A DNA stretch of 61,757 nt from a virus, in IMG/VR virus record IMGVR_UViG_3300032289_001903, positions 1 through 61,757 of that record; one strand, written 5' to 3'. This document shows positions 16,681 to 25,742 of this stretch, one piece after another. Position numbers and translations under genes: made by a program. How positions within the stretch are numbered: the stretch's first letter is position 1; each line of letters begins with the position of its first letter. The notes beneath the pieces were generated by a model. That model was not told the DNA's origin, did not search any database, and worked only from the letters and a program-made list of their open reading frames with translations.

Positions 16681-17211
16681 ATGGGTATGTCAACTAAAAT
16701 ATATTTAGTAGAAAATATAGAACCTGGTACTAACAAAGTTTATATAGGTAAAACTAAAAATAACGATAGGTACTATGGTCATCAATCTAAATATGGTTTA
16801 CAAATACAATATACTATAATAGATGAAATTAATTCATTAAATCATAGTGATTGGGAACCATTAGAAACATATTGGATTGAACAATTTAAACAATGGGGAT
16901 TTGAGGTAATAAATAAACGCAAAAAAGGTGGAAGTGGTCCAATATCTCATACTACTGAAACAAAACAAAAAATACGCAAAGGTAAAATAGGTCATGAGTG
17001 TTACTCTAATATAGAAAGAGGTAATAAAATTAGTAAAGCTTTACAAAATCATTCAAAACATTACACTGAAGAAATAATTCAAAAGATGAAAAAACCAAAA
17101 CCTAAAGATTTTGGTGAAAGAATAAGTAAAGCTTTAAAAGGTAGATCACGTCCTGATATAAAAGGTAGAGTAAGCCCTAATAAAGGTAAAACAAAGAAAA
17201 ATGAACAATAA
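16681..17211 (+). CDS. GIY-YIG homing endonuclease
   Basis: A 176-residue protein. The N-terminal GIY-YIG domain is visible as IYLVEN ... VYIGKTKN, with a candidate catalytic Glu in LETYWIEQF. The C-terminal half carries NUMOD3-like DNA-binding repeats (TETKQKIRKGKIGH, ERISKALKGRS, SPNKGKTKK). It is a freestanding homing endonuclease inserted directly before the terminase gene, with an 11-base overlap. Such genes spread by cutting homologous phage DNA nearby. The second ATG (16687) may be the start. Confidence 0.85.
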   Translation: MGMSTKIYLVENIEPGTNKVYIGKTKNNDRYYGHQSKYGLQIQYTIIDEINSLNHSDWEPLETYWIEQFKQWGFEVINKRKKGGSGPISHTTETKQKIRKGKIGHECYSNIERGNKISKALQNHSKHYTEEIIQKMKKPKPKDFGERISKALKGRSRPDIKGRVSPNKGKTKKNEQ

Positions 17212-18796
17212 CAATAATCAACAGATAAAGGATATAATAAAGCAAGAATATATAAAATGCTTTCAAGATCCAATCCATTTTTTCCGCAAATATTGTTACA
17301 TCACTCACCCGGTTAAAGGTAGAGTATTATTCCATTTATACCCATTCCAAGAAGACACATTAAGAGAATTTAGAGCAAATCGTTTTTCTATTGTAAATAA
17401 ATCACGTCAGTTAGGTATCTCTACTCTAGTAGCAGGATACGCTTTATGGACAATGATATTTAATAAAGATAAAACAGTACTTTGTATAGCAACAAAACAA
17501 GAAACCGCTAAAGGTATGGTTGAAAAAGTACAATTCATGTATAATAATTTACCAGCTTGGTTACGCGGTAATCAAAAACCAATATCAGATAATAAGTTAT
17601 CACTCAAACTAGCAAATAACTCTCAAATTGTAGCAACATCAGCTGCATCAGATGCAGGTAGATCTTACGCCGTATCTTTATTATTAATAGATGAGGCTGC
17701 GTTTATTGAAGGTATTGATAAAATATATACAAGTATTAAACCAACAATTGCTACGGGTGGAGGAATTATAGCACTATCATCTCCAAATGGTATTGGTAAC
17801 TGGTTCCATAAAATGTATACTGAAGCTCAAATTGGTAAAAATGACTTTAAAGCAATAGAGTTAAAATGGAATTTACATCCTGATAGAGTAGCACCAATAG
17901 ATGCAGGGTGGGAAGATCGTGAACGTGCAAATATGTCACCACGTGAATTTGCTCAAGAATATGATTGTGACTTTTTAGGATCAGGTAATTCAGTAATTGA
18001 ACCAGATAATTTATCATTTTATGAACAAACATATATACAAGAGCCTGTTGAACGTCGGTTCATGGGCGGCGATTTTTGGATTTGGAATTATCCTGATTAT
18101 AGCCGTAACTATATCATCAGTGCTGACGTTGCTCGTGGAGACGGTTCGGATTACTCAGCGTTTCATGTTATCGATGTCGAATCGTGTGAGCAAGTTGCTG
18201 AATATAAATCTCAGATAGGAACAAGGGAATTTGGTCATATGTTAGTATCTGTTGCAACTGAGTATAACAACGCTTTATTAGTCCCTGAAAACGCTAATAT
18301 CGGTTGGGATGTTATTAATACCATCATCGAGAAAGGTTATCAAAATTTATATTATTCTCCACGCGCTTATGGCGAAATGAATATTGATAAATGGATGGCT
18401 AAGATGGACAGTGAACAAACAGTACCCGGATTTACAAACTCTCAAAAAACAAGACCACTTGTTATCTCAAAAATGGAGTCGTATATTAGAGATAGACATT
18501 TTATCTTTCGCTCTAAGCGCTTACTAGAGGAATTACGTGTATTCATTTGGAATCATGGTAAAGCACAAGCACAAAACGGATATAATGATGATTTGGTAAT
18601 GGCTTTAGGAATTGGATTATTTACTAGAGATACTGGTGTTAAATTTCACCAACAAGGTATGGATATAACTAGAAAATCTATTGATAATATATCTAGTACA
18701 TCTCAAGGTTATACACCAAGGATGCTAAATGGTATACCAAATCCATACCAAATAGATACTCCATATGGTACTGAAGATATTACATGGATACTATAA
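17201..18796 (+). CDS. 17: Terminase large subunit (gp17-like)
   Basis: A 531-residue ATPase-nuclease that pumps DNA into the prohead. The Walker A is the deviant form KSRQLGIST (67-75), with the lysine at the start, where T4 has SRQLGKTT. The Walker B is LLIDEAAF (161-168). The C-terminal RNase-H-type nuclease shows ISADVARGDGSDYSAF (D309), VPENANIGWD and the late acidic site GYNDDLVMAL. It is slightly shorter than T4 gp17 (610). A patch at about 18040-18190, over the first nuclease motif, is GC-richer than the rest. The upstream neighbour is a homing endonuclease; portal follows. Confidence 0.95.
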   Translation: MNNNNNQQIKDIIKQEYIKCFQDPIHFFRKYCYITHPVKGRVLFHLYPFQEDTLREFRANRFSIVNKSRQLGISTLVAGYALWTMIFNKDKTVLCIATKQETAKGMVEKVQFMYNNLPAWLRGNQKPISDNKLSLKLANNSQIVATSAASDAGRSYAVSLLLIDEAAFIEGIDKIYTSIKPTIATGGGIIALSSPNGIGNWFHKMYTEAQIGKNDFKAIELKWNLHPDRVAPIDAGWEDRERANMSPREFAQEYDCDFLGSGNSVIEPDNLSFYEQTYIQEPVERRFMGGDFWIWNYPDYSRNYIISADVARGDGSDYSAFHVIDVESCEQVAEYKSQIGTREFGHMLVSVATEYNNALLVPENANIGWDVINTIIEKGYQNLYYSPRAYGEMNIDKWMAKMDSEQTVPGFTNSQKTRPLVISKMESYIRDRHFIFRSKRLLEELRVFIWNHGKAQAQNGYNDDLVMALGIGLFTRDTGVKFHQQGMDITRKSIDNISSTSQGYTPRMLNGIPNPYQIDTPYGTEDITWIL

Positions 18797-18803
18797 ATGA
18801 TAA

Positions 18804-18811
18804 ATATTTAT
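18804..18811 (+). promoter_or_regulatory. ATATTTAT box (putative late promoter)
   Basis: It lies within AAATATTTATT, 17 nt before the portal ATG. Confidence 0.5.
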
Positions 18812-18828
18812 TGACATAATAAAACAAA

Positions 18829-20718
18829 ATGGCTGAACAAAATACAGGATTATTTACTCGATTAAAACGTTTATTTAGTACTGATGTAGTAATCAGAAAT
18901 ATAGGCGGTGATCAACTAAGAACAATAGACGTTGATAGAATACAAGCATATGGTAATGTAAAAACCAATGCTCTTATAGATAGATTCACTAAGTTACACA
19001 GATATGGCGCTAATATGCCATATAACCCAACGATGAATTATCAAACACTTCGTATTCAGTTATATACTGACTATGAAGCAATGGATACTGAATCAATCAT
19101 CGCTTCTGCACTTGATATCATTGCTGATGAATCTACACTTAAAAATGAAACACAAGAAGTAATACAAATTAGATCAGCAGACGAAAATATTCAACGTATA
19201 CTTTATAATTTATTTTATGATGTATTAAATATAGAATTTAATCTATGGTTATGGATTAGAAATATGTGTAAGTATGGTGATTTCTATTTACATCTAGAAA
19301 TAGCTGAAAAATTTGGTGTATATAATGTAACACCATTGTCAGTTTATGATATGGTTCGTGAAGAAGGTATGGATCCTCAAAATCCATCTTACGTTTGTTT
19401 TAAAATTGATCCAATGGTTATTGCAGCTGGTGGTATCAACTCACGTGTTAAAGATAGAGATGGTAAGATTAAATTTGAAAACTACGAAATAGCTCACTTT
19501 AGGTTATTAACTGATGCTAACTACCTTCCTTATGGTAGATCATATATAGAACCAGCTCGTAAAACATACAAACAGTATGTGTTGATGAAGGATGCAATGT
19601 TGCTCCATCGTATAACTCGTGCCCCGGAAAAACGTGTGTTTTATGTTGATATTGGAAACATGCCACCAAATGAGGTTGATGGGTACATGGAACGTTTAAA
19701 GCAAAAAATGCAAAAAACTCCATATATTGATAAACATACAGGTGAATACAATTTGAAGTATAATATGATGAACGTGATGGAAGATTTTTATATTCCTCAA
19801 CGTGGTGCATCATCAAATACTAAAATTGATACAATCAAAGGATTAGAATATAATGCAATTGATGACGTAAACTTCTTACGTGATGAAATGTTAGCTGCAC
19901 TTAAAGTACCTAAAGCATTCTTTGGCTTTGAAAAAGATTTGACTGGTAAAGCTACATTAGCTGCTGAAGATATTCGTTTCGCTCGTACAGTAGAACGTAT
20001 CCAACGTATTGCATTATCTGAATTGTATAAAATTGCATTAGTACATTTATACACACAAGGATTTGATGGTGCTTCATTAGCTAATTTTGAATTATCATTA
20101 ACTGTTCCATCTATAATCTATGAACAAGAAAAGATAGCATTATGGAAGGAAAAAATTTCATTAGCTAAAGATATGCAAGATACTAAATTAATATCTTCCG
20201 ATTGGATTTATGATAATATATTCCAATTTAGTGAAGATCAATATGATGATATAAGAGATTTAGTAACTGAAGATATGAAACGTACTTTCCGCTTATCACA
20301 AATTGAAAATGAAGGTAATGACCCAGCTAAATCAGGTAAATCATACGGTACACCACATGATCTAGCATCATTATATGGTAAAGGCAGAGCAGGTATGAAT
20401 GTAGATGGACCTATCCCTCCAGGGTATAATGAAAAACGCTCAGTTGGTCGTCCTGAAGAAAAAGCATCTATAGTTGGTACACAAAAAGACCCATTAGGTA
20501 AAGATAGATTAGGTAGTAAAGAAAATGGCACATTATATACCGCAAATATTCCTGATGAAGGAAGTGGTACACCAAAAAGCTATGGTGCTTTAGCATTAGC
20601 TGAATCACTACGCTTTAAAGATATGTTAAAATCTATACCAAGAGAAGGCAAACAAATGGTGTTTGAAACAGAACAGGAATCTTCATTATTAGATGAAAAA
20701 AATATTAAGGACATATAA
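18829..20718 (+). CDS. 20: Portal vertex protein (gp20-like)
   Basis: A 629-residue portal forming the DNA entry ring. Typical T4-type portal blocks are present: YGNVKTNALIDRFTKLHRY, YEAMDTESIIASALDIIADE, MCKYGDFYLHLEI and FFGFEKDLTGKATLAAEDI. It is longer than T4 gp20 (524), mostly through a charged Gly/Lys-rich C-terminal extension after about residue 490. It lies directly downstream of terminase, the conserved order of head genes. Confidence 0.93.
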   Translation: MAEQNTGLFTRLKRLFSTDVVIRNIGGDQLRTIDVDRIQAYGNVKTNALIDRFTKLHRYGANMPYNPTMNYQTLRIQLYTDYEAMDTESIIASALDIIADESTLKNETQEVIQIRSADENIQRILYNLFYDVLNIEFNLWLWIRNMCKYGDFYLHLEIAEKFGVYNVTPLSVYDMVREEGMDPQNPSYVCFKIDPMVIAAGGINSRVKDRDGKIKFENYEIAHFRLLTDANYLPYGRSYIEPARKTYKQYVLMKDAMLLHRITRAPEKRVFYVDIGNMPPNEVDGYMERLKQKMQKTPYIDKHTGEYNLKYNMMNVMEDFYIPQRGASSNTKIDTIKGLEYNAIDDVNFLRDEMLAALKVPKAFFGFEKDLTGKATLAAEDIRFARTVERIQRIALSELYKIALVHLYTQGFDGASLANFELSLTVPSIIYEQEKIALWKEKISLAKDMQDTKLISSDWIYDNIFQFSEDQYDDIRDLVTEDMKRTFRLSQIENEGNDPAKSGKSYGTPHDLASLYGKGRAGMNVDGPIPPGYNEKRSVGRPEEKASIVGTQKDPLGKDRLGSKENGTLYTANIPDEGSGTPKSYGALALAESLRFKDMLKSIPREGKQMVFETEQESSLLDEKNIKDI

Positions 20719-20725
20719 CAGCTAC

Positions 20726-20733
20726 ATATTTAT
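20726..20733 (+). promoter_or_regulatory. ATATTTAT box (putative late promoter)
   Basis: It lies 21 nt before the ATG at 20755 and could drive the run of head genes up to the protease. Confidence 0.5.
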
Positions 20734-20754
20734 TGGTAGTGCACACTAACTTAT

Positions 20755-21609
20755 ATGAAAATAAAACATAGCAAATTTAAAAATACTGGTATATTATTTG
20801 AATTACTAGTAAGACAAGTCGCATCAGATACTGTATCTGGTAAAGACTCTGCAGCTATTAATTTAATTAGAAAATATTTTTCCAATTCAGAATTGGCTAA
20901 GGAACATAAATTATACCAAGCTTTAATTGGCTCAAAAGCACTAACTGAAGGTAAAGCTGAATCGCTAATTAATGCAACTCTTGAAATATCTTCACGTTTA
21001 AATCGTTCTGCATTACGCAAAGAAAAATACAATATTATTAAAGATATTCGTGAATCTTACGATTTAGAAGAATTTTTTAAATCAAAGATTAATAATTATT
21101 CACAATACGCTGCGGCATTCAATTTAATTGAAGCACATAACTCACTAGAATTTATTGAACCATCTCAGGTTATTGAAAATAAAGTAAATTTACTTGAACA
21201 TATTACACGTAAAGAAGTTAATAAAGAAGATGTTACTGATCGTGTAATGGAAGAATATATGAGTATGGATAAAGGTACACGTATCTTAGTATATAGAACA
21301 TTACTTGAAAGATTTAATAGTAAATATAGTAATATGTCTAATACACAAAAATCTGTGTTGAAAGAATATATTAATAATATATCTAATACTGTTAAATTAC
21401 GTGAATTTGTTAATAATCATTTTGCTGCTATTAGAGCGGAATTAAACAAAATGAACAAAACAGTAACAGATAAAACTACTCAGATTAAAATAAATGAGGT
21501 AGTAAATATACTAAAGCCACTTGATAAAAATCAAAACGTAAAAGATGATAATATCATGGCTTTATTACAATTCCATCAGTTAATAGCAGAATTAAAATCA
21601 GTAAAGTAA
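20755..21609 (+). CDS. Conserved head-region protein
   Basis: A 284-residue, all-helical basic protein starting MKIKHSKFKNTGILFELLVR, a signature I recall as widely conserved next to the portal in T4-like marine phages. In T4 this interval holds prohead core genes 67 and 68, so a core or internal head role is plausible, but I see no sequence match to those. It overlaps the next, tagged gene by one base. Confidence 0.65.
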   Translation: MKIKHSKFKNTGILFELLVRQVASDTVSGKDSAAINLIRKYFSNSELAKEHKLYQALIGSKALTEGKAESLINATLEISSRLNRSALRKEKYNIIKDIRESYDLEEFFKSKINNYSQYAAAFNLIEAHNSLEFIEPSQVIENKVNLLEHITRKEVNKEDVTDRVMEEYMSMDKGTRILVYRTLLERFNSKYSNMSNTQKSVLKEYINNISNTVKLREFVNNHFAAIRAELNKMNKTVTDKTTQIKINEVVNILKPLDKNQNVKDDNIMALLQFHQLIAELKSVK

Positions 21610-22268
21610 TGACTTTAAAAGAGTATATTAAACAACTTACACAAGAAGTACTAGATGAAATGTCTACGTCAGGTGGTGCTGGTGGTTATTTAAGCCCAAT
21701 GGCTTTTTCCCCTAAAGGACAAGGTAAAAACGCAGCAACAAAATATGCTGAAAAAGAAGGTTGGAAAGTAACTAAAGGTGAAACTACAATGCCTGGTGAC
21801 TCTAAAGTAAAAGATTATGTATCATTAACAGGTAAAAAGAAAAAGAAAATAAAAATATACCAGGAAAGTGGGTATGATCAACCATCACAATATGGAGCAG
21901 CATCTAAATACGGAGCAGCATCACCATATAGTGCTGCATCTAAATATGGCGCTGCAAGTGATTATACAAAAAACGAATCACTAATTGATATTGTTAAAGA
22001 AGAATTACTTAACGAAGTAACATACCATAAATTTAAAAACGAAGTTAAATTTCGTACTAAAAACGAACAACTCCACAAAGCAATACGTGAAGTAAAACGT
22101 AAATTAATGGAAATTGATCGTATTGTTGAATATACATCTCGTATGAAGCAAGAATTAAGCGAAGGTGAAGAAGGATTAAAATATTGGAAAAAAACAGAAA
22201 GTAACATCTCAACAATATCAGAAATGGTAAACCATTTAAATAATAAAATTAAAAATCTTAATCAATAA
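21609..22268 (+). CDS. Tagged multi-module virion protein with YGAAS repeats
   Basis: A 219-residue protein. The tag is MTLKEYIKQLTQEVLDEM (LDE at 15-17). A basic module follows (about 40-82), then a repeat run of YGAASKYGAASPYSAASK units (about 94-117). A second helical tag-like stretch (SLIDIVKEELLNE, ending at 136) precedes an 83-residue coiled-coil domain containing FKNEVKFRTKNEQLHKAIRE. The internal LNE at a module boundary suggests processing into two products. It is probably an internal head protein beside portal and protease. Confidence 0.65.
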   Translation: MTLKEYIKQLTQEVLDEMSTSGGAGGYLSPMAFSPKGQGKNAATKYAEKEGWKVTKGETTMPGDSKVKDYVSLTGKKKKKIKIYQESGYDQPSQYGAASKYGAASPYSAASKYGAASDYTKNESLIDIVKEELLNEVTYHKFKNEVKFRTKNEQLHKAIREVKRKLMEIDRIVEYTSRMKQELSEGEEGLKYWKKTESNISTISEMVNHLNNKIKNLNQ

Positions 22269-22396
22269 TGGCTAAAGCAAAAGGTTCAAGCGAAGCTAGA
22301 AAAGTAACATTTGGAGCTCGCAAAAAAGGTAACGCAAAAAAATCATTCAATAAACATACACCAAGACCAAAAAAATATGTTGGTCAAGGAAGATAA
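22268..22396 (+). CDS. 42-residue highly basic protein
   Basis: A short gene whose ATG overlaps the preceding stop. The product begins MAKAKGSSEARKVTFGARKK and ends KKYVGQGR; about one third of residues are Lys or Arg. I recall similar tiny basic proteins in Bacteroidota phages. It is likely a nucleic-acid-binding virion or scaffold-associated peptide. It has no tag. Confidence 0.6.
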   Translation: MAKAKGSSEARKVTFGARKKGNAKKSFNKHTPRPKKYVGQGR

Positions 22397-22408
22397 AAAC
22401 TAATAACA

Positions 22409-22726
22409 ATGAAAGTAAAAGATTTACGCAAATTAATTCAAGAAGTAATATCTGAAGCTAATGAGTCATGGCCTTTCCTAGATGATTCAGAAGAAGTAAT
22501 TCAAGATACAGTAGATAAATTTATATCAGGTAGCCAAAGCGCTTTTACTTATTTAGCTACTAGAGCAAACAATGAAGAAAAATTAAACATTGTTTTAGAT
22601 ATGATAAAGAAAAGACTAAAATCAGAAGCTTCTAGAATGTCTACTAAAAATCAAAAATCATTTCAATCAAGATTTGGTCTTGGTGGAGGACAAGAAACAC
22701 CAGCAGGTACATATACAGGAGACTAA
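22409..22726 (+). CDS. Small tagged virion protein
   Basis: A 105-residue protein. MKVKDLRKLIQEVISE is the long-form tag, closely matching that of the gene at 14457 (MKVKQLRRLIRESVMEI). The mature region is helical (DDSEEVIQDTVDKFISGSQ, KLNIVLDMIKKRLKSEASR) with a Gly-rich tail. No known domain is visible. It lies in the portal-protease interval with other tagged genes. Confidence 0.6.
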   Translation: MKVKDLRKLIQEVISEANESWPFLDDSEEVIQDTVDKFISGSQSAFTYLATRANNEEKLNIVLDMIKKRLKSEASRMSTKNQKSFQSRFGLGGGQETPAGTYTGD

Positions 22727-22742
22727 TAAATAAAAATATACA

Positions 22743-24413
22743 ATGAAAAGTATTAAACAACAATACATCGATCTACGCGAGGGTAACATGACTCAAGCAA
22801 ATTTCATGCGTAATTTACGTATGACATTACCTCAATACATTACTAACTTATCTTCATTTGAAGATTCAGTTCGTATTCTTAAAAATAAGGGTATATTAAC
22901 TGAAGCTGATGAAAAAACAAATGAATCTTGGATGGATCGATGGTTAAAAGATGTTAAAGATATTATAGAAGATAAATGGCAAAATGGTGAAATATCACAA
23001 GCTAAATATGGTAGTTTAATGAATAAATTGAGTACTCAATCAGAAGACATAATAGCTAAGTATGGTGAAGATAGTGCAGAAGCAGCAGCAGAAGAATTAC
23101 TTTATAGTGTATCTCATCTAAGTAATGATTTAGGCCCAGGAGAAGATGAAGATTTTGAAAGAGATTATGATATGGATTATGAAGAACCAAATGAACCCTT
23201 TGATATGGCTGAATCATTAAATGAAGCTAAAGACGGATCAACTGAAGGTAAATGGAAAACAGTTACTGGTAAAGATTTGTATGGTCAGTTTAAAGAAATT
23301 GACAATTTAAATGGTCAAGAAGTATTGATTGGTATTAATTATGAAATGATTAAAAATCCTGAGCTAACTAAATTAGAAGCTCAAAAGATTGTAATTAAAA
23401 ATCTAAAGAAAAACCCAATCTACTATACAGCAGAAGATATGTCTGGTGTTGAAGGATATGAACCAGAATATATAGGCGGTAAATCAGCAAATCCAGAAGC
23501 ACATCAAATGCAATACCTTGAAAAAAATATGGGTAATGTAGTTGATAAGAAAAGAGGAATGCAACCCGTAAAAAATGTAGAAAAAGTAAAGAAAGATTCT
23601 GATAAAGGTGGTGAAACCAATAAAATGGAAAAAGGTGTTTCATTGATGTCACTTATTGCTAAATCAACTCGTGGTGTTCAAAAAATGGATGCTACTGGTG
23701 AGAAGATGAAAAAAGTATCTGTTAAAGAAAATAAAGTAGCAAGCACTATTTTTGATAAAAACGCAAATATCACTAAAGGTGTTAATAAAATAGCTAAAGA
23801 AGACGATAAGAAAAAATCAATTAAGGATAAACTTAAAGAAATGATCCGTAAAGAATTAAGAGAAATGGCGGATGGTATGGAACCAATGGTTCGTACAAGA
23901 CTAGATGAAAATGAATTATCTTCTCAAGAACAAACTGTTGTAGATGATATTCTAAATTCATTAGATGAAGGAATATTTGGAGATGTATTAGATAAAGTTA
24001 AATCATATGCTAAAAAAGGTTTAATGACTGCCGCTATATTAGGTGCTTTATTATCTGCTCCTAATTTCACTCAGGCACAACAACAACAGATTAAACAAGT
24101 TGCACAAACTGAAATGTCTTCTACTCAAAATAAAAAGGGAGGTGGTATTGAAAAAATGAGCGATCAGGAAGCATATAATTATGTATATAATATGGCTGAA
24201 AAAAATCCAGATGGGCTTATTAAACAATTACAAAATTATAAACCATCTACTCAAGAAGATAAAGCTGATGTTAATATGCTTTTAACTTTTGTTAGATCTG
24301 TAAAAAATGGAAGTCCTATAAAAGATACTAAATATATGGGTAAAAGATTTAAAATGGCTGCTAAGGTAATAATTACTTTAGATCCTGTTCGTAGTATAGC
24401 TTATATTAATTAA
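22743..24413 (+). CDS. Multi-site tagged polyprotein, internal head protein
   Basis: A 556-residue protein with at least four tag-like helices ending in a cleavage-type Glu: KNKGILTE (52-54), DMAESLNE, a Lys-rich KLKEMIRKELREM and TRLDE. The N-terminal LREGNMTQANFMRNLRMTLP block is one I recall as conserved beside gp21 in T4-like phages. Near residues 425-447 is GLMTAAILGALLSAPNFTQA, which reads like a signal peptide or membrane helix but sits in mid-protein after several cleavage sites; after processing it could lie near a new N-terminus. It directly precedes the protease gene. Confidence 0.65.
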   Translation: MKSIKQQYIDLREGNMTQANFMRNLRMTLPQYITNLSSFEDSVRILKNKGILTEADEKTNESWMDRWLKDVKDIIEDKWQNGEISQAKYGSLMNKLSTQSEDIIAKYGEDSAEAAAEELLYSVSHLSNDLGPGEDEDFERDYDMDYEEPNEPFDMAESLNEAKDGSTEGKWKTVTGKDLYGQFKEIDNLNGQEVLIGINYEMIKNPELTKLEAQKIVIKNLKKNPIYYTAEDMSGVEGYEPEYIGGKSANPEAHQMQYLEKNMGNVVDKKRGMQPVKNVEKVKKDSDKGGETNKMEKGVSLMSLIAKSTRGVQKMDATGEKMKKVSVKENKVASTIFDKNANITKGVNKIAKEDDKKKSIKDKLKEMIRKELREMADGMEPMVRTRLDENELSSQEQTVVDDILNSLDEGIFGDVLDKVKSYAKKGLMTAAILGALLSAPNFTQAQQQQIKQVAQTEMSSTQNKKGGGIEKMSDQEAYNYVYNMAEKNPDGLIKQLQNYKPSTQEDKADVNMLLTFVRSVKNGSPIKDTKYMGKRFKMAAKVIITLDPVRSIAYIN

Positions 24414-24421
24414 ATTTATAT

Positions 24422-25045
24422 ATGAAACAACTTTTAATAGATCATATCCCCTTTAAAGTAGCCAAACTAACACTTAACGAAAGTAAGTCATCTAGCGGTC
24501 GTATGGTACTAGAAGGTAAACTACAAGCAGCTGACACCAAAAATGGTAACGGCCGTGTTTACCCTAAAGATATATTAAATAGAGAAATCGAAAAATATAT
24601 TAAAGGACCAGTAGCAAACAACAATGCTATGGGAGAATTAGATCATCCAGAAGCATCTATCATCAATTTAGCAAACGTATCACACAATATCACTAAAGTA
24701 TGGTGGGAAGGTGATGATGTAATGGGTAGATTAACACTACTTAATACACCATCAGGTAAAATTGCAATGGAATTAGTAAGCGCTGGAATACCATTAGGTA
24801 TATCATCACGCGGTATGGGTTCTGTTAAGCAATTAGGTGAAACAGTTGAAGTACAAGACGATTTTGAGTTGCTCTGCTGGGACCTTGTAAGTGTACCTTC
24901 AACTCCCGAGGCATATATGCACCCTGTAGGTAAATTAGGTGCTATGAACGAGAGCAAACAATATAAAACTAAAGACTACAGCAAGGTAAACTCACTCATT
25001 ACAGAAATAATATGCAGTCAGATGGGTGTCTGTCCACTATGCTAA
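24422..25045 (+). CDS. 21: Prohead maturation protease (gp21-like)
   Basis: A 207-residue serine protease of the T4 gp21/herpesvirus-assemblin type; T4 gp21 is of similar length. The catalytic His is in GELDHPE (H75) and the Ser in ISSRGMGS (S128/S129), followed by DFELLCWDLVSVPSTPEA, typical of the family. Possible self-cleavage sites are LNE (18-20) and ITE near residue 195. It should remove scaffold and trim capsid protein and the tagged internal proteins, cutting after (L/I)-x-E. It lies in the conserved 20-21-22-23 order. Confidence 0.9.
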   Translation: MKQLLIDHIPFKVAKLTLNESKSSSGRMVLEGKLQAADTKNGNGRVYPKDILNREIEKYIKGPVANNNAMGELDHPEASIINLANVSHNITKVWWEGDDVMGRLTLLNTPSGKIAMELVSAGIPLGISSRGMGSVKQLGETVEVQDDFELLCWDLVSVPSTPEAYMHPVGKLGAMNESKQYKTKDYSKVNSLITEIICSQMGVCPLC

Positions 25046-25052
25046 TATTTAT
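25045..25052 (+). promoter_or_regulatory. ATATTTAT box (putative late promoter)
   Basis: It overlaps the last base of the protease stop and lies 24 nt before the ATG at 25077. Confidence 0.5.
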
Positions 25053-25076
25053 AATAAACATAACAATTAAAATAAA

Positions 25077-25601
25077 ATGGCACAATTCATTAATGAAGCA
25101 AAAAGATTCCAGAAATTAGCTGGATTAATAACTGAATCACAGTTAAACGAAGAAGTAATTAATTTTGGAGATAAAGATGAATATTCTGAATTTCTTATGA
25201 ACGGAACAAAGAAATTAGAAGGTAGTAAAATTAAATTGAAAATACACGATACTTTCTCTATGTCAGATCCAAATGCAAAAGAATTTAGTGGATTTATTAC
25301 TGCATCTGGTTTAAAAAGAATTACTGGCCAAGCAGGTTCAGATCTTTCATATGAGTGTACTTTAGTAGATAATGGAGGTTATACAACAATGGAACCTTTA
25401 AAAGGAAAAAAGATAAGTCTAACTATTCCTAATACTACAGGAGGAAAAGGTGGATTCAGATGTGAAGATCCTAAAGTAGGTGGTTTATTTAAAGTAGAAT
25501 CTCTTGAAATTTTAGGAGCACCAACTTCTCAATCACAACAAGAATCAATCGAAAAAGCAGTAAACGAAGCACTAGCTAAATTCCGCAAAACAGGAAAATA
25601 A
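25077..25601 (+). CDS. Tagged protein between protease and scaffold
   Basis: A 174-residue protein. The tag is MAQFINEAKRFQKLAGLITE followed by SQLNE, giving several consecutive (I/L)-x-E sites; its FQKLAGLI core matches the scaffold tail. The mature part is a beta-rich domain (KLKIHDTFSMSDPNAKEFSG, ISLTIPNTTGGKGGFRCED) with a helical C-terminus. It is unrecognised. It is probably an internal head protein made with the head proteins. Confidence 0.65.
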   Translation: MAQFINEAKRFQKLAGLITESQLNEEVINFGDKDEYSEFLMNGTKKLEGSKIKLKIHDTFSMSDPNAKEFSGFITASGLKRITGQAGSDLSYECTLVDNGGYTTMEPLKGKKISLTIPNTTGGKGGFRCEDPKVGGLFKVESLEILGAPTSQSQQESIEKAVNEALAKFRKTGK

Positions 25602-25624
25602 TTCGCGGTTTTTAGTATCTACAT

Positions 25625-25632
25625 ATATTTAT
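25625..25632 (+). promoter_or_regulatory. ATATTTAT box ahead of scaffold/capsid operon
   Basis: It lies 118 nt before the scaffold ATG, the longest leader of any box here, and is immediately followed by a hairpin with a T run. Confidence 0.45.
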
Positions 25633-25661
25633 GGATAGCCCACAATAGCTATCCATTTTTT
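25633..25661 (+). terminator. Terminator-like hairpin in scaffold leader
   Basis: Stem GGATAGC/GCTATCC (25633-25639 with 25648-25654), loop of 8, then ATTTTTT. It could end transcripts from upstream, or attenuate transcripts into the scaffold gene if the box upstream is the promoter. Confidence 0.6.
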
Positions 25662-25699
25662 ATCCTCATGATAGCTCGGCATTTTTACAACCCCACTAT

Positions 25700-25719
25700 T
25701 AAGATTCCCAATAATCTTA
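25700..25719 (+). promoter_or_regulatory. Second hairpin in scaffold leader
   Basis: Perfect 7-bp stem TAAGATT/AATCTTA with loop CCCAAT, lying 17 nt before the Shine-Dalgarno sequence of the scaffold gene. It may stabilise the mRNA or tune translation. Confidence 0.4.
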
Positions 25720-25736
25720 TTTCCTAAAAAAAATTT

Positions 25737-25742
25737 AAGGAG
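25737..25742 (+). promoter_or_regulatory. Shine-Dalgarno sequence of scaffold gene
   Basis: AAGGAG lies 8 nt before the ATG at 25751. It is the only strong SD I found in the window; the other starts have A-rich, SD-less contexts. Confidence 0.8.

Noticed and set aside
17997-18218. Alternative-frame reading frame within the terminase gene
   Set aside because: The gp17 frame carries the conserved nuclease motif here; the overlapping frame has no recognisable content.
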